64,000 nucleotides of DNA from Plasmodium brasilianum (GCF_023973825.1 NC_090120.1:1141001-1205000); one strand, 5' to 3'. Counted from the first letter of the stretch, positions 12,919 to 24,956 are shown. The notes: generated by a model not told the origin, from the letters alone. Numbers and translations are program-made.

Positions 12919-15900
12919 ATGGTAATTGCAATTTTCATTTTTTTATTATTTGAATTAGTATCATCTAACAAGAGTGATGCTAATCAGAATATCATAGAAG
13001 AAACAAAATCGTACCCATCCGATTCGACTATTAATTCTATATCTACAGATGAAAAGTACGATAAGTACGAAAAGTATGAAAATTATAAAAACCTTGTACA
13101 TACTTCTGAAAGAAATAATAGGATAGTATGCGTTCAGAAAGAATACAACCATTTAATATACTATACCTATGATAATGAGTGTGATCCTCAAAATACCTTT
13201 AGCTTTTCTTTTAATTCCACCTATAAATTTCATGATGATTATTATTTGTCTTACATAAAGAATAGAGAATCTTTTGTTGAAACTAAAATAAGTCCACAGT
13301 TAGCCGTTGGGTCATGTATAACTTGTCTCTTCCTCGACGAAATAAATTTACTAAGTATATATGGATACACATTCATTTATAACAAATCGGACGAGGTTGA
13401 TTACAAGAACTACTATAAAAAAATTATCGACACGCATTATAATTTGGAGGAAAATATCAATTTGCCACATTTACCTCCGAATAATGATTCATTCGAGGAA
13501 ACAGGCAAAGTAGAACCATTCGTAGAGGAAGTGCTGGATATCGACAGATGCCCAGATGATGGAGATGATGATGACGGAATCGTTCTCAGCAGTGTAAGTG
13601 GTAACACCAATAACACGAGCAGTAGCTACAGTAGGTACAGTGGACAGGACGAGGAGGAACGCGAGTTGACAACCCAAAAGCATAACGAAGGAGAGAAAAA
13701 AAGTTCAGAAAATGATGCATCCTTTTTTAATAATTATGAAAATACGATATTGCAAAATTTTTTAAAAGAGAACAGAATACATTATGCGTACGATGAAATA
13801 GGGAAGAATAAATTTCGGTACGATAGTGGCACCAGTGTAGAGGTGCGCAGCAATAGCAACAACAATAATGATTTCATCAGCAACAGCAGTAGTAACAACG
13901 ATAATGATTTCATCAGCAACAGCAGTAGTAACAACGATAACAGTAGTAACAACGATAACAGTAGTAACAACGATAACAGTAGTAACAACGATAACAGTAT
14001 TAACAACGATAACAATAGTAAGAGTAGTAATTCTTTAAATGGCGAAATGGTAGACAATTTTTTTCTAAACTTGAACGTGATAGGAAGCAATGAAAGAGAG
14101 AAAAATTATGGTACTGTATCTACTAATAAAAAGATATTACACTTAAAAGATTTACCAAATCTTGTTTTTAAGGAAAAAGAATGCAATGTATTTAAAGAAG
14201 ACATAAATAAAAAAAAAATTTGGAGTAATCTTATTTTCGTTAACTCATTTACTAATATAAATATACTGTCACATATGGATAAGTTCAGAGGGACCTATGC
14301 TGAATTAAAATATTATTCCTTTCATCAAAATTATAAAGAAAAGAAAGTTAATGATTTTATATCAATTACATTAGATTTAAATAATAAAGATTATTTAAAA
14401 AATAATAATGTATTCATTTTAATAGCTAATGATGAAATAAAATTTTTAAAAAAAATTATTTTTTGTTCCCCTATTGTCGTCAACAAAGAATCAGCTATTT
14501 CATATATAAATGATAATACTATCATTACAGAATATGAAAAAATAAAAAATATATACATGTCTAATGATGCAAATAATCAAGTATTTTTACTAAAAGTTTT
14601 ATATCATCAAGATGAAATACATTTGATTCTAATTGATCATATTAGAGGCATTAGTCACCCTATGAAATTGAGTATACCCTTTTTCTTCCTGACAACCAAT
14701 TCTTATTTTTCTCAGTTCACTCATTTTTTTATGAAAGACAATTTAATAGGCTGGATCATGAAAAGTAAAATGCTGTACGTCCGAACTATACGCAAAGTTT
14801 TCTCCTACATTCGGGAGTGAGAAAAAAAAAAAAAAAAAAAAAAATTAAAAAAAAAATAAATACAACATAACGGGGCACAACACGCCACAGAACACCACAG
14901 TGTAACATGACAAAATACAGTGCAATACAACACTTACCATGCGCGCATTTTTTATTCGAATAAATGTGTGCAATATTATCACCTCGGCTTGTGCCATCTG
15001 TGTGTGGGCAGTCTGAGCTATGCTGTCTCTTCGTCTGCACCTATGCTTAGAATATATATACATAATTATATACATGTATATATACTAGGAATATATATAA
15101 GGCATATATATAAAAATGTCCTCTTTACTATTACTCTGAGGCTTATAATCAGCGAGCTTGTTTCCACCATTCGCAGAAAAAGAACCGAAGCGATGGCTCC
15201 TCTAAAGGAGCAACTGCATAAGCATTTGCTAAAGCGTTTACTTATTCATTTATGCACCTATGAGTCGAATTATCCATCTGCTTCCTTACTCATATTTTTT
15301 TTTTTTTTTTGTTTTATTTTTCCCACCGCGCAGAAGCACCATGTACTCCAAAAAAATCTATGACGTGGTTTCTATAGAAAACAAGATCATATCAAACATC
15401 TATTTGTTGTATTTGAGTTATTCAATATTTAAATATGTATTATTTGGTAGATATAATCCTATGAAAGATTATTCATTACACAAAAGCATAACATTCGAGG
15501 CTGTACTACTAAACATAATGAGTACATTTACAAATGAAGAATTAACAAATTTTAAAATGTACTTTGAAAAAATTACAAATAAGCAAGTAGGGAATATCAG
15601 TAATATAAAAAAAATCAAAAGAATGGATGTATTCGAAATATTTGTTATTCCATCTGATAATTATGTGAGGTTTCAAAATGTACTGTCAAAACTTTTCAAA
15701 GCAATATTTGATTGTGGGGGTAAACATATTTCCAAGTTGATAAAAATAGTCGTGCTGAGGTCACATTACGATATGTTATACAATTTCAACTGTTACAATT
15801 ATCAGCTGTACAGTTTTTTGGTCAATCTTTTAGATTTACATGAATATTATTATGAGTACACGGACCTGGACAATCTGTTTAAGGAAAGTCAACGAATATT

Positions 15901-16079
15901 AACACAGTTGGTAAGTAAAGGGGGCGAAGCTAGCGTAAGGGGGCTTTTCACATAGATGGGCATCTATGTTTGCGTGTGGGCGTGCATGGGTGCTTGTGTA
16001 TGTATATGTGTATGTGTATGCTATGTGTATGTGTATGTGTATGCTATGTGTATGTGTATATGTATATGTATGTGTATGA

Positions 16080-16113
<34 letters not shown>

Positions 16114-19100
16114 GTGTATGAGTATGAGTATATGTATGTTTGTTTGTATGCGCGTGTACGAATGCTTGCCTGTTTATACGCCTGTTAGTATGCCTGTTAA
16201 CATTATGGAGGTGGGATACCCCCATGGCTACTACTCCCCACTCCTCAATGATCACATTTGTACATGCATTTTAATTGCACTTTTATTTTCATTTTTGTGA
16301 ACAAACAATTACGCAACTACGCAGATCAAGTTGACACTCGAGGAGATGAATAATTTGATCCCTTTCAATGAAGATAAGAAGCTGATCAAGTACCTCATTA
16401 TTATCCTCTACTTTGGAAATGATGTATAAAAGAAAAAGAAAAAAAAGAAATTACATAAATAGTTACAACCGCATGCATAGTTATATCCACACACAGAAGC
16501 ATTGCTTCTACATCGCATATACCCAAAGAAATACATGCATACAAAACTACATACTTGTATGTGTAAACTACCTACGCTTCTATATGCCTCAAGCACGCTT
16601 GCTCCACCTTTTCTTTTCTGAATAGATGTTCTGCTTAGAAAAGGAAAATTCAATATACATACAACTGATCTACGAACTGAGGCATTTGAATATTTTTCAT
16701 GCAATAATAGTTGCTTATCTCTCGGAAGAAAAAGCTGGTACACTGTGTTCCAGAAAGAATATGATAGGAGAAGAAACATTACAAAATGATTCATTAAGCC
16801 CTTATGAAACATTTGAAGATAAAAATGTTTATTTAAAATTTGCATGTACAAGTAAATGCAATATGAATGAGTTGGAGAATAACTTTTTAAAAAAATTTAA
16901 TAATAAATATTTTGGTGATTTTCATGTTACAATAAGATCTTATGAGCATTATACCTTAGGAATATTTCTAGTTTCCTTTATGACATCTGTAGTATTCATT
17001 GTAGGTGAGCTCCATAAAGAAATGAAAAAAATCTATGTATACAGAATTTTTAAAAATATATTCATAAAAAATTATACGCACAATATTACCAAGTATTACA
17101 CTTTCTGGAACACCAGGCTTTACGCTTTTGCCCAATATGAACCTGAGTGTGTGCTCTTGTTTAATAAATACAACTTATATGAAAAGTACAACCTTACTAG
17201 ACATATTAGCGATTCGCTCAGGGAAAACAACTTGGAAAAGTTTGGAAGGTTGAATAACATGAAAGGGGGAAAAACGGAAAAAATGGCAAAAACAGGAAAA
17301 CACCTAGACAAAGCGGAAAAACATTGTGACAATTCTGGTGATAAATGTGAAGAGGGAAGTCTGAACAACAACGAGGAATTAATGAAGTACTTTTCCGCTG
17401 AAAACCATAGCTGCTTATGTGACAAAAACATGATCAACAAGCCAAAAGGAGAATTTGTAGTAAGCGAATATTTAGAACTGAGGTCGAATTTTATGAATAA
17501 AATAAAAAGAAGTAATACAGAGTTATATGAAAAGATGAAAAATTATAATTTTTTTAACGACCCTTTAGAGATATCTTATAAAACAAGAAATTTCGAAAAG
17601 GAAAAATTAATAGACATATGTAAAGATATAAAATTTGAGAAAAATGGTTTATGTTTATTTGATAAGTCGAGGATAATATTAACTTATTTGTACTTACTAT
17701 CTACATGGCCTGATTACATATTTTATGTTGTTAGTCCACTTGTTTTTATAAAACCCCAAAAATATTGTGATCAATATGATATACCATTAGTATTAAATAA
17801 TATGCTAAAAAATAGATATTTCTATAAAAAAAGCTCAAAAATATGTATTAATTATGCATTTGCTCACTTTATATCATCTGGAAATAAAACAAGTAATTTG
17901 GTGGTCACAGCAAAAATTAGTAGTACCATGGTAAACATAAGTAAAAGTAATCTGCTACTCATCTTACCACTAATCAAAAGAGTTGATATATTAGATTATT
18001 CAAAAAATAATGAATATGATATAAAGGAAGAAATAGTAAATGAATATTTCATTTTAGGAAATTCTTATACCCCAATTAATATCATATCTTACAGTTTTAA
18101 AGATTATGATCAGATAAAAAAAAATGCACATATTACAATAGCAGGGGCTTTCATAAAACAACAGGGCAAAAAATTTGTTACCTATCATAGAATTAGTAAA
18201 AAATATAATGAACATGTTCAATGCTCAGAAGGTCATTTCTTTCAATTTAATGGTCAAACTTTATGTTTTTGTGATATTTTAGCAAAAAAAAATAGGAATA
18301 ATAAAAATTGTCTATATCCGTTTTGTGAACAAAGTAAACAATTCTGCTATTTAAATGAAGAATGTGTTGATGGAAAATGCGTTTGCATTGAAGGCTACTC
18401 AAGAAACCCCATGAGTTTTTTATGTGAAAAAAATAATGAATGTATTCTTCATGGACAACAGACTTGTAAAGGTCCAGGCAAATGTGTGCTAACCAATAAT
18501 CGTTACATCTGTTTATGCCCAATTCCATACGTTCGAATATTAAATAATTGTCTTCATCCCATCAAAGGAATTATAATAGGCTTACGAATCTTCAGTAATT
18601 TCGACAGTGACCATTCCAATGACGAGGACGATGCTTCCAAAAAGGAAAAATTTTATACAAATGTGTTCGGGTCTATATCTGAGTATATCAAGGCCACCAT
18701 TGATAGTGTACTTCCCAAAAGGCGAAACATATGCAAGCGCGTGGCACACGTTTACTAACGCGTAGGAAACTCGGTTATGCAGGCGCTAGCTCTATTATCG
18801 TTTTGCTATAGCTTTGCTACCGTTTTTCTATCCTATCAACATCGAACTGCTCTTTTTTTTTGCTCGTCTTTACTTCGTTTTTCCTACTTTTATTACTTTA
18901 TTTTCCCCTTTTTTTCCTCCTCCACGCAGACCGTGAAACACGACCTCAAGCCAAGGATGTACGCCATGCCGATTAGAAAAATGAAAGACGGAATTAAGGC
19001 AACGATAATAATAAATGAAAGGAATGACCCCACTGAACCGACACCCATTGAAGTATTTAGCATTTTTTTGAATCAATTTCGTGATTCAACATCTGTCTTA

Positions 19101-19382
19101 AACAATGGATTCTATTCCTATTTTGCTCGCTTTACTTATATAGAATACGTAAAATCTTTTTCTAAGAATGATGATCTTTCTCCCTTTTATGACAGCTTCA
19201 TGAACTACTTACCTAACTTTTTCATTAAAATTTTCGAAGTAGATACCTTCAACAATATATCAGTTGTTGTTTGTACCAATTTTGTTATTTTAATTATTGT
19301 TGCTTGTATGGTACTCTTTTATTTTTTATATTTGTTCATCAAAATTAATTTTATTCAAAGAGAACGAGTGAAGGCATTTTAA
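12919..19382 (+). CDS. Large Plasmodium membrane protein with EGF-like module, function unknown
   Basis: Five exons: 12919-14816, 15334-15910, 16325-16423, 16626 to about 18740, and 18930-19382. Donor GTGAGA at 14817 and a pyrimidine-rich acceptor at 15333 join the first two in matching phase (YIRE|STMYSKK), so what look like separate ORFs form one gene of about 1713 residues. The donor ending exon 4 is uncertain: 18740 or 18749, both phase 0. Residues 1-18 are a signal peptide (MVIAIFIFLLFELVSS). Residues about 310-375 form an Asn/Ser/Asp repeat. A Cys-rich block at about 1391-1503 contains an EGF-like pattern (CVDGKCVCIEGY, then CKGPGKCVLTNNRYICLCP). A single membrane segment lies at about 1673-1702, with a short basic cytoplasmic tail. 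The topology suggests a cell-surface or secretory-organelle type I protein. I do not recognise the family. Confidence 0.75.
13846..14031 (+). repeat. Asn/Ser/Asp-coding repeat in the large membrane protein
   Basis: Tandem copies of agtagtaacaacgataac plus a longer unit including gatttcatcagcaacagc, encoding SSNNDN and DFISNSSSNNDN repeats. It is coding low-complexity sequence typical of Plasmodium surface-exposed loops. Confidence 0.9.
15985..16145. repeat. TGTATG/TGTATA microsatellite in an intron
   Basis: A long imperfect hexanucleotide tract (tgtatg and tgtata) inside the second intron of the large membrane protein gene (15911-16324). Confidence 0.9.
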
Positions 19383-19908
19383 GGGGGCACCTCACTGTAG
19401 GATACAAACTATCAACAAGATGGACAAATTGGCAAATTTTAAAGAGAGAAAGAAAATACATGCATGTGAACGAACATGCATGTGCACAAACATACGTGTG
19501 AACATACATACATGTGAACATACATACGTGTGAACATACAAGCGTACATATGTATATATTTGTGTGAATGGACTTTTTTTTTACTTTTTGTAGAATGTCT
19601 TCAGGGTCGAGTAACCCCCCCATTTGTTATATAAAAAAGATGTAAAATGAAGAAATGTGAACTTGCATTTATTCTTTTTAATGTGCAATTTTTCTAGATC
19701 TACATATTTTTGCAAACAGTGTTACCATGTTTCACTTTATGCCATTTTGTTTTTTCATTCATATTTTCGACCATTTTTTCGTTCATTTTTTTGATCATTT
19801 TTTCGATCATTTTTTGGTGCATTATTTCCCCCCTTCTTCTTTGCTTAATGCAAAAGCTCCACCATTTCAACACATTTTCGAATTATATTAACATGTACAA
19901 AAATATTA

Positions 19909-19948
<40 letters not shown>

Positions 19949-19986
19949 TTTGAGCCTGTTAATGAGCATTAATCATCTCACTGTAA
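19383..19986. other. 3' flank of the large membrane protein gene
   Basis: It contains an imperfect acatacatgtgaac repeat at about 19455-19550, a ttttttcgatcat repeat at about 19760-19815 and a TA/poly-T run at 19906-19950. I see no coding sequence. Confidence 0.5.
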
Positions 19987-20691
19987 TCAATTTTCGGTTA
20001 CGCTGCTAACTCCAGTGATGGTTTGTCTCTGACCGTTTTGCAGTATATTAGTCGAGGGTGGGGGAACAAACAAGCATACAATACATCATGCAACAGAGAA
20101 AAATGAAAATATATATATAAGAAGTATTGTGCATACGTTTTTGTGCTTACTCTAAGTTTCATCTTCTTTTTCTTCTTATACTTAATGAGAGGTAATACCC
20201 TTCCGCATCTTTATTTGCTCATCACATATGAAGCATCGGAAAAGATGCAGTATATAATTTTTCAATAAGAAAAAGGGTTTACTTGCAGCTAGGGTAACAC
20301 ATAACAAACATATAAGATATATAACCGCCCCCCTGCATTGTTCAAAAATAATTAAGGAATACATAACACATAGCCATTATAATAGAAACATAAGGTGCTA
20401 ACTTTAAAAAAGAAAAAAATACATATTTTTATTTCTATCATTGCTTTAAAAATTAAACCGTTATACATGCACACATATCTACTAATTCTTGATCCTTTTA
20501 TTTACGTATTTTTCTGTTTTTAAATAATATAGCCAAGAAAATGAAGCATATGCACATAAACATATTGCCTTAACTGCATGCTGACACAATACACTTACAG
20601 CTAAGAATAATTTTAACAATTTTAGCCCCGTTAAAAAGCGAAAAAAAAATATATAAAATGAGCATACAAATGAATAAATAAATGAAAACAT
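19987..20691 (-). CDS. Possible small spliced membrane protein (about 80 residues), unknown
   Basis: Four putative minus-strand exons fit together: 20599-20691, 20283-20332, 20151-20208 and 19987-20028. The donors are strong (GTAAGT, GTAAAC, GTAAGC), the acceptors are AG, and the phases agree throughout. The translation has a hydrophobic N-terminal half (FLTGLKLLKLFLAGGGYISY), then MCYPSCKCGRVLPLIKY, a run of five Lys, and RQTITGVSSVTEN before a TGA stop. It resembles no family I know. The exons are short and the first is low in complexity, so the model could be chance. Support comes from three good donors in a row and from a local rise in sequence complexity. Convergent orientation to the preceding gene is plausible. 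Confidence 0.35.
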
Positions 20692-20699
20692 ATAAATTA

Positions 20700-21439
20700 A
20701 CATAAATAATATAAAAATAATTATATAAATAATTATATAAATAATTATAAAAACAAATTTAAAAATATTTTAATTATTATTAAAATATTATTTAAATAGT
20801 ATTCTGTTTTGTAATTTTTTTTTTTTTTTTTTTTTGTGTACACCAATTAATTTTTTATTTGTTTATTTAATTGTTCATTTGTTTAATTTTATAATTTTTT
20901 TGTTTCTTATGTGTTTTGTATATCTTAGTTCATTTGTTTGTTAATATATGCTTGTTAATTTCATTCTTATTTGCCTATTTATTAGCTTGACTTTTTAATT
21001 TATTATTTTTCGTTTTGTTGTCACGTTTTTCTAGTACTTACTCTCTCAGTTAATCCTTTTTTTTGTTGTGTATCGATTGGTCTTCACATTTCGCATTGTG
21101 TATTTTTATGTTTGTGTTTACGAACTTTTTTGTTATGCGGGCATATGTTTATATATATGTAAATACTAGTTTATGTTTACATCAGTATGTATGTATGTTT
21201 ATGTAAAAATGTCTTTAACCTTTTGATAACTATTTATGAACATGTACATTTGTCATTTATGTCTGTATTGTATTACTGTTTTTTCGTTTGTTTGTTAGTT
21301 TTTTTTTTTTTTTTTAAGCCCCCCCCCCCCTACAAATGATATCCCTTTTTTTTGTGGTTTTTGTTTATATAGGGGATGTAGTTCTATTTTTCTTGAAGAT
21401 TTTTTTTGGGAGAATATTTCTTTTTAGAAATATTTAAAA
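20700..21439. other. AT-rich intergenic region upstream of the telomerase RNA
   Basis: T-rich sequence with ttgtttgtt-like words, a poly-T run (about 20818-20835) and a T/C run ending in ten C at about 21300-21330. It probably contains the promoter of the telomerase RNA gene. I see no coding sequence. Confidence 0.5.
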
Positions 21440-21470
21440 AAAAATAAAAAGGAAAGAAAAAATGAATGTG

Positions 21471-21500
21471 GAAATCCTTGTTTTGCATGGGAAGGAATTC
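21471..21500 (+). other. Hairpin 5' of the telomerase template (putative boundary element)
   Basis: Arms 21471-21479 (gaaatcctt) and 21492-21500 (aaggaattc) pair with 8 of 9 positions matched and one A.A mismatch, around a 12-base loop. It ends three bases before the template. This fits a helix that stops reverse transcription, but the function is inferred. Confidence 0.55.
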
Positions 21501-21503
21501 TCA

Positions 21504-21514
21504 CCCTGAACCCT
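21504..21514 (+). other. Telomere-repeat template
   Basis: The sequence ccctgaaccct is an exact complement of the C variant of the GGGTTYA repeat. Its length (11 bases: one 7-base repeat plus a 4-base alignment region) is usual for telomerase templates. Confidence 0.75.
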
Positions 21515-22009
21515 CGAAGTAACCGATTGTGTGCTCATTAGTAACTGAATAATTGCGATAATGAAAAATTTAGGGAAAAGAAAACGATAGCTTATGGTTT
21601 GATTCCTTATTTTTTTCGTAGTGATTATTCACGAACATGAGGTCGTATATTGGATTAGGGCGGAAGTTAGCAACCAACAGTGCGCAATCATTTGAAGCTC
21701 ATAGGCTTTCTTTGTTAAATTAAGAAAACAGAAAGATCCATATACCTCAATCGGTGTACTTAATGATGCGCTATTATATCTCTCGTGTCGACCAGGAGAT
21801 AGACCTACTTTTTTCTTTTATTCAAATATAATTTCAAAATTATGAAGGTCGACGCATATATTTTGAGGTTTATATTTGGTAAAAGAAAAAGTACACACAC
21901 TCGAATAAAATATATATATTACATATTGTTTTATGAGTATATATTTGGTGGTGCGCACACCGAATGTATTCCCATTAATAAGCGTTTTATATTATTTGTT
22001 CGAAGTAAG

Positions 22010-22069
22010 AAGGAAAATTTTACAAGACAATTATATATACATATATATTTGTCTTGTAAAATTTTCCTT
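22010..22069 (+). other. Long perfect inverted repeat (hairpin) in the telomerase RNA region
   Basis: Arms of 21 bases at 22010-22030 and 22049-22069 are exact reverse complements around an 18-base TA-rich loop. The outer flanks can extend the stem by five pairs (agtaa with ttact) past a two-base bulge. It would form a very stable stem in the transcript. Confidence 0.85.
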
Positions 22070-22091
22070 TACTAATGGTCGGAATCTATCG

Positions 22092-22155
22092 GCATGTTTT
22101 TCTTTCAAAGGGTTTATTTTTTTAAATATATTCTTTGAAGGAAAAAATGTTTTGT
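22092..22155 (+). other. Second hairpin in the telomerase RNA region
   Basis: The word tttttctttcaaag near 22096 pairs with ctttgaaggaaaaa near 22131. This gives a stem of about 14 pairs with one mismatch, directly after the longer hairpin. Confidence 0.55.
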
Positions 22156-22385
22156 TTTCATGTTGCAGTTAACTCTGCGTGAATACAATTACAGGTTGTA
22201 TCATTCCAGGCATGAACACGGTAGACTAGAAAGGTCCAGATGGCAACTCTACATATTTGAGGTGTTATCGATATTCGCTGTACCTTTATAAATAAATTCT
22301 AAAAATAAATATTTTTTCTTAGAATAGATTGCACATTATTTAGAAAAAGGGGAAGAAGGGTTAAATTATTTATTAAAAAAAAAGC

Positions 22386-22695
22386 AAACTAAAATTTTAA
22401 TTATAATCCTCATGGAATAAATAAAATTTTAATTATTATCCTGATGGAATAAATAAAATTTTAATTATTATCCTCATTGGAATAAATAAAATTTTAATTA
22501 TTATCCTGATGGAATAAATAAAATTTTAATTATTATCCTCATTGGAATAAATAAAATTTTAATTATAATCCTTATGGAATAAATAAAATTTTAATTATTA
22601 TCCTCATTGGAATAAATAAAATTTTAATTATTATCCTCATTGGAATAAATAAAATTCTAATTATTATCCTCATTGGAATAAATAAAATTTTAATT
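22386..22695. repeat. 33/34-bp minisatellite
   Basis: About nine tandem copies of a unit reading ggaataaataaaattttaat followed by tattatcctcatt. Copies alternate between cctgatgg (33 bases) and cctcattgg (34 bases) forms. It sits inside the candidate telomerase RNA and may be a species-specific insertion. Confidence 0.92.
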
Positions 22696-22737
22696 TGCTT
22701 TTACTTTAATAAAAAAATAATGCAATTTGGATTTGCC

Positions 22738-22815
22738 ACAAAGAGTAGTAGCAGAGAAATTATTCCATACTTATTATGAAATATAACTATGGAATTATTT
22801 CTGTCTCTCTCGTCC
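22738..22815 (+). other. Hairpin after the minisatellite, telomerase RNA region
   Basis: The words aaattattccata and tatggaattattt pair over 13 positions with one mismatch, enclosing an AT-rich loop. They stand in a block of complex sequence between the minisatellite and a poly-T run. Confidence 0.5.
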
Positions 22816-23091
22816 TCTGTTTTTTTTTTTTTTTTTTTTTTTTTTGTTGTGCAAAAAATTAATTTTTTATAGGGGGGGAGGGGTTGTAGTGGTGGTATTC
22901 CTTCATATATAATCTATTCTTTATGTGAAGCGATAACCACCTCTTTTTATTGAACAACTTATGAACATAATAATAATATGTACATGATGCTGTTAAGTAG
23001 TTTTATATTGAAATACATTTCTATTACAGTGTAAAGATTTATTTGTAAAGGAATATATTAAAATAAGGAACTGGGAGATAATAAACTTTAT

Positions 23092-23128
<37 letters not shown>

Positions 23129-24564
23129 CACTTTTAAGAAGGCAGAAAGCGTCTTTTAAGCATATGAAATATATGCTAATCCAGAAGAAGATTATATATT
23201 TTTTTTTCTTTTTTTGCAGATGTGTTTATATGTATGTAATACATAATATATACAGTCAGTGTGTAAATAATTTTTATTGTTGTTTTAGCCTATATGTAGA
23301 GCATTCCCCATTGATGATAGTAGTGTAACCAATTATTCTCAGAACCTTTTTGTGTCAATATATGTACGGATTTACCTTAAATTTTTAATATATTAACTTG
23401 TTTAGTTTATCCTTTTTTTTTTTTTTTTTTTTTATTTTGGCCTTTTACATATTTTGTAACATTTCTCATTTTATTATTAATATATTTTTTTTCAAAACTG
23501 TAAATTTTTCCTTTTTTTTTAATTTTTTAGTAAAACTACAAAATGACATTAATGATATATTTTTCTTTATTATTCCTAAAAAAAAAAAAAATGAAAAAGC
23601 ATTTCTGCTTTTTTTTTTTTTTTTCTTTTTCTTTTTATATATTGTTGTACACCCTTTAATCTGTGAGGGGGAACAGTATGCTGTTTTTAATAAATTTAAA
23701 GAGGAAAATATCACATGGTCTTAAAAACTTGTAAATAGATAGCTTTTTTAAAAAAAAAGAAAAGACAGAAGTACGAAAGAAAAGATATTCTATTCTGTCC
23801 TTTTTGTTATAGCGCTATACTATAAAATAAATTATGACTGAGGAAACTTGCTCCCTCTTAACTGTTTTTCGTTGATCTTAAGAAATGACTAGGTACCACT
23901 TGTTATGACGTAAATAGTGAACATACCTAATAACAACATGTTAGTCTTTCTTTCTTTAAAATGATGTACCACAAATCAGTCAAATCAGGTAAGTAAATAA
24001 ATGGGAAAGAAAACGAAAGGGAATTTTTGCCTTTATAAAGCATTCTTTTTGTGTTAATGAAAAATTATGCATATCTTATAGAAGTATATAAATTAAACAG
24101 CTATAATGCACATATACATACATACATAGTTCACACATGTCCGCATATATACCCAGGTGTATGGTATGTGCCCCCTTCAAGAGTCAACATTTGCGCTTTT
24201 CTGTTTTATTTTTTTTAAAAACGGGGAAAAAGTAAATGATGAGAAATTGGTATGTGAATGGTACCTAAAATGTACGTAAAATAAAAAATTGTTATTTCTT
24301 TTTGTCCCCTAAAATACGATCGATTAATTCCGGAATAGGTTTAAATGATGAAGTTCAATTAAATGATCCTTTTTATATATGTTTATAGCCCGTAAAATAT
24401 GGAATATTTTTTATTTTTTTTTTTTAATTGTTTTTACTTCTTTATTCAGAGGTATAAAATTTCAAATATAATCATTCTCATTAACATATGACCAGGAAGC
24501 TTCCTTGAACAATTTTTTCTTTACATCCTTTATTTATAAAGCAGTTGGGTTGAAACAAAATAAA

Positions 24565-24598
<34 letters not shown>

Positions 24599-24654
24599 TA
24601 TATTCACATAATTTGACCTTATTTGATACAATTTTACTAATTTGATATAATATG

Positions 24655-24805
24655 TTGCAGGTTGAAATAATTTGAATTAATTTCATATAATTTGAATTAA
24701 TTTAATATAATTCGAAATAATTTGAATTAATTTGAATTAATTTGAATTAATTTAATATAACTTGAATTAATTTAATATAATTCGAAATAATTTGATATAA
24801 GTCTA
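24655..24805. repeat. Short-unit repeat (atttgaatta type) upstream of RecQ
   Basis: Imperfect tandem copies of aatttgaattaatttgaatt and the variants taatataattcgaaataa. It lies in the probable RecQ 5' UTR. Confidence 0.8.
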
Positions 24806-24929
24806 TATAAATTGCCAAAAATTGCTACAATTTGACACAATTTGTAAATACCCCTCTTGACAGTACTCATTTTAAGAAACCCGTAATGCCCCATATAGTG
24901 ACCTGCCAAAATAGCCAAATTTTACAAGC

Positions 24930-24956
24930 ATGAATATCGAAGAGGACAAAGAGTAA
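24930..24956 (+). promoter_or_regulatory. Upstream ORF (8 codons) before RecQ
   Basis: The frame atgaatatcgaagaggacaa continues through one Glu codon to a TAA. It ends five bases before the RecQ ATG. A ribosome scanning from the cap would meet it first, so it could reduce RecQ translation. The effect is inferred. Confidence 0.4.

Larger units (their letters stand above)
21440..23980 (+). ncRNA. TER: Telomerase RNA (TER), candidate
   Basis: The + strand carries CCCTGAACCCT at 21504-21514. This is complementary to AGGGTTCAGGG, one and a half units of the Plasmodium telomere repeat GGGTTYA. A hairpin stands directly 5' of it at 21471-21500, where a template boundary element is expected. The next 2 kb contains blocks of complex, non-coding sequence (about 21465-21840, 21950-22290, 22735-22825, 22900-23060, 23800-23980). 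Several hairpins are present, and a minisatellite interrupts it. Plasmodium telomerase RNAs are known to be long (about 2 kb), and a P. falciparum one was reported on chromosome 9, which agrees with the neighbouring genes here. Both ends are estimates; the template and the first 850 bases are the well-supported part. Confidence 0.72.

Noticed and set aside
13782..14090. Minus-strand poly-Leu ORF
   Set aside because: Shadow of the Asn/Ser repeat in exon 1 of the large membrane protein.
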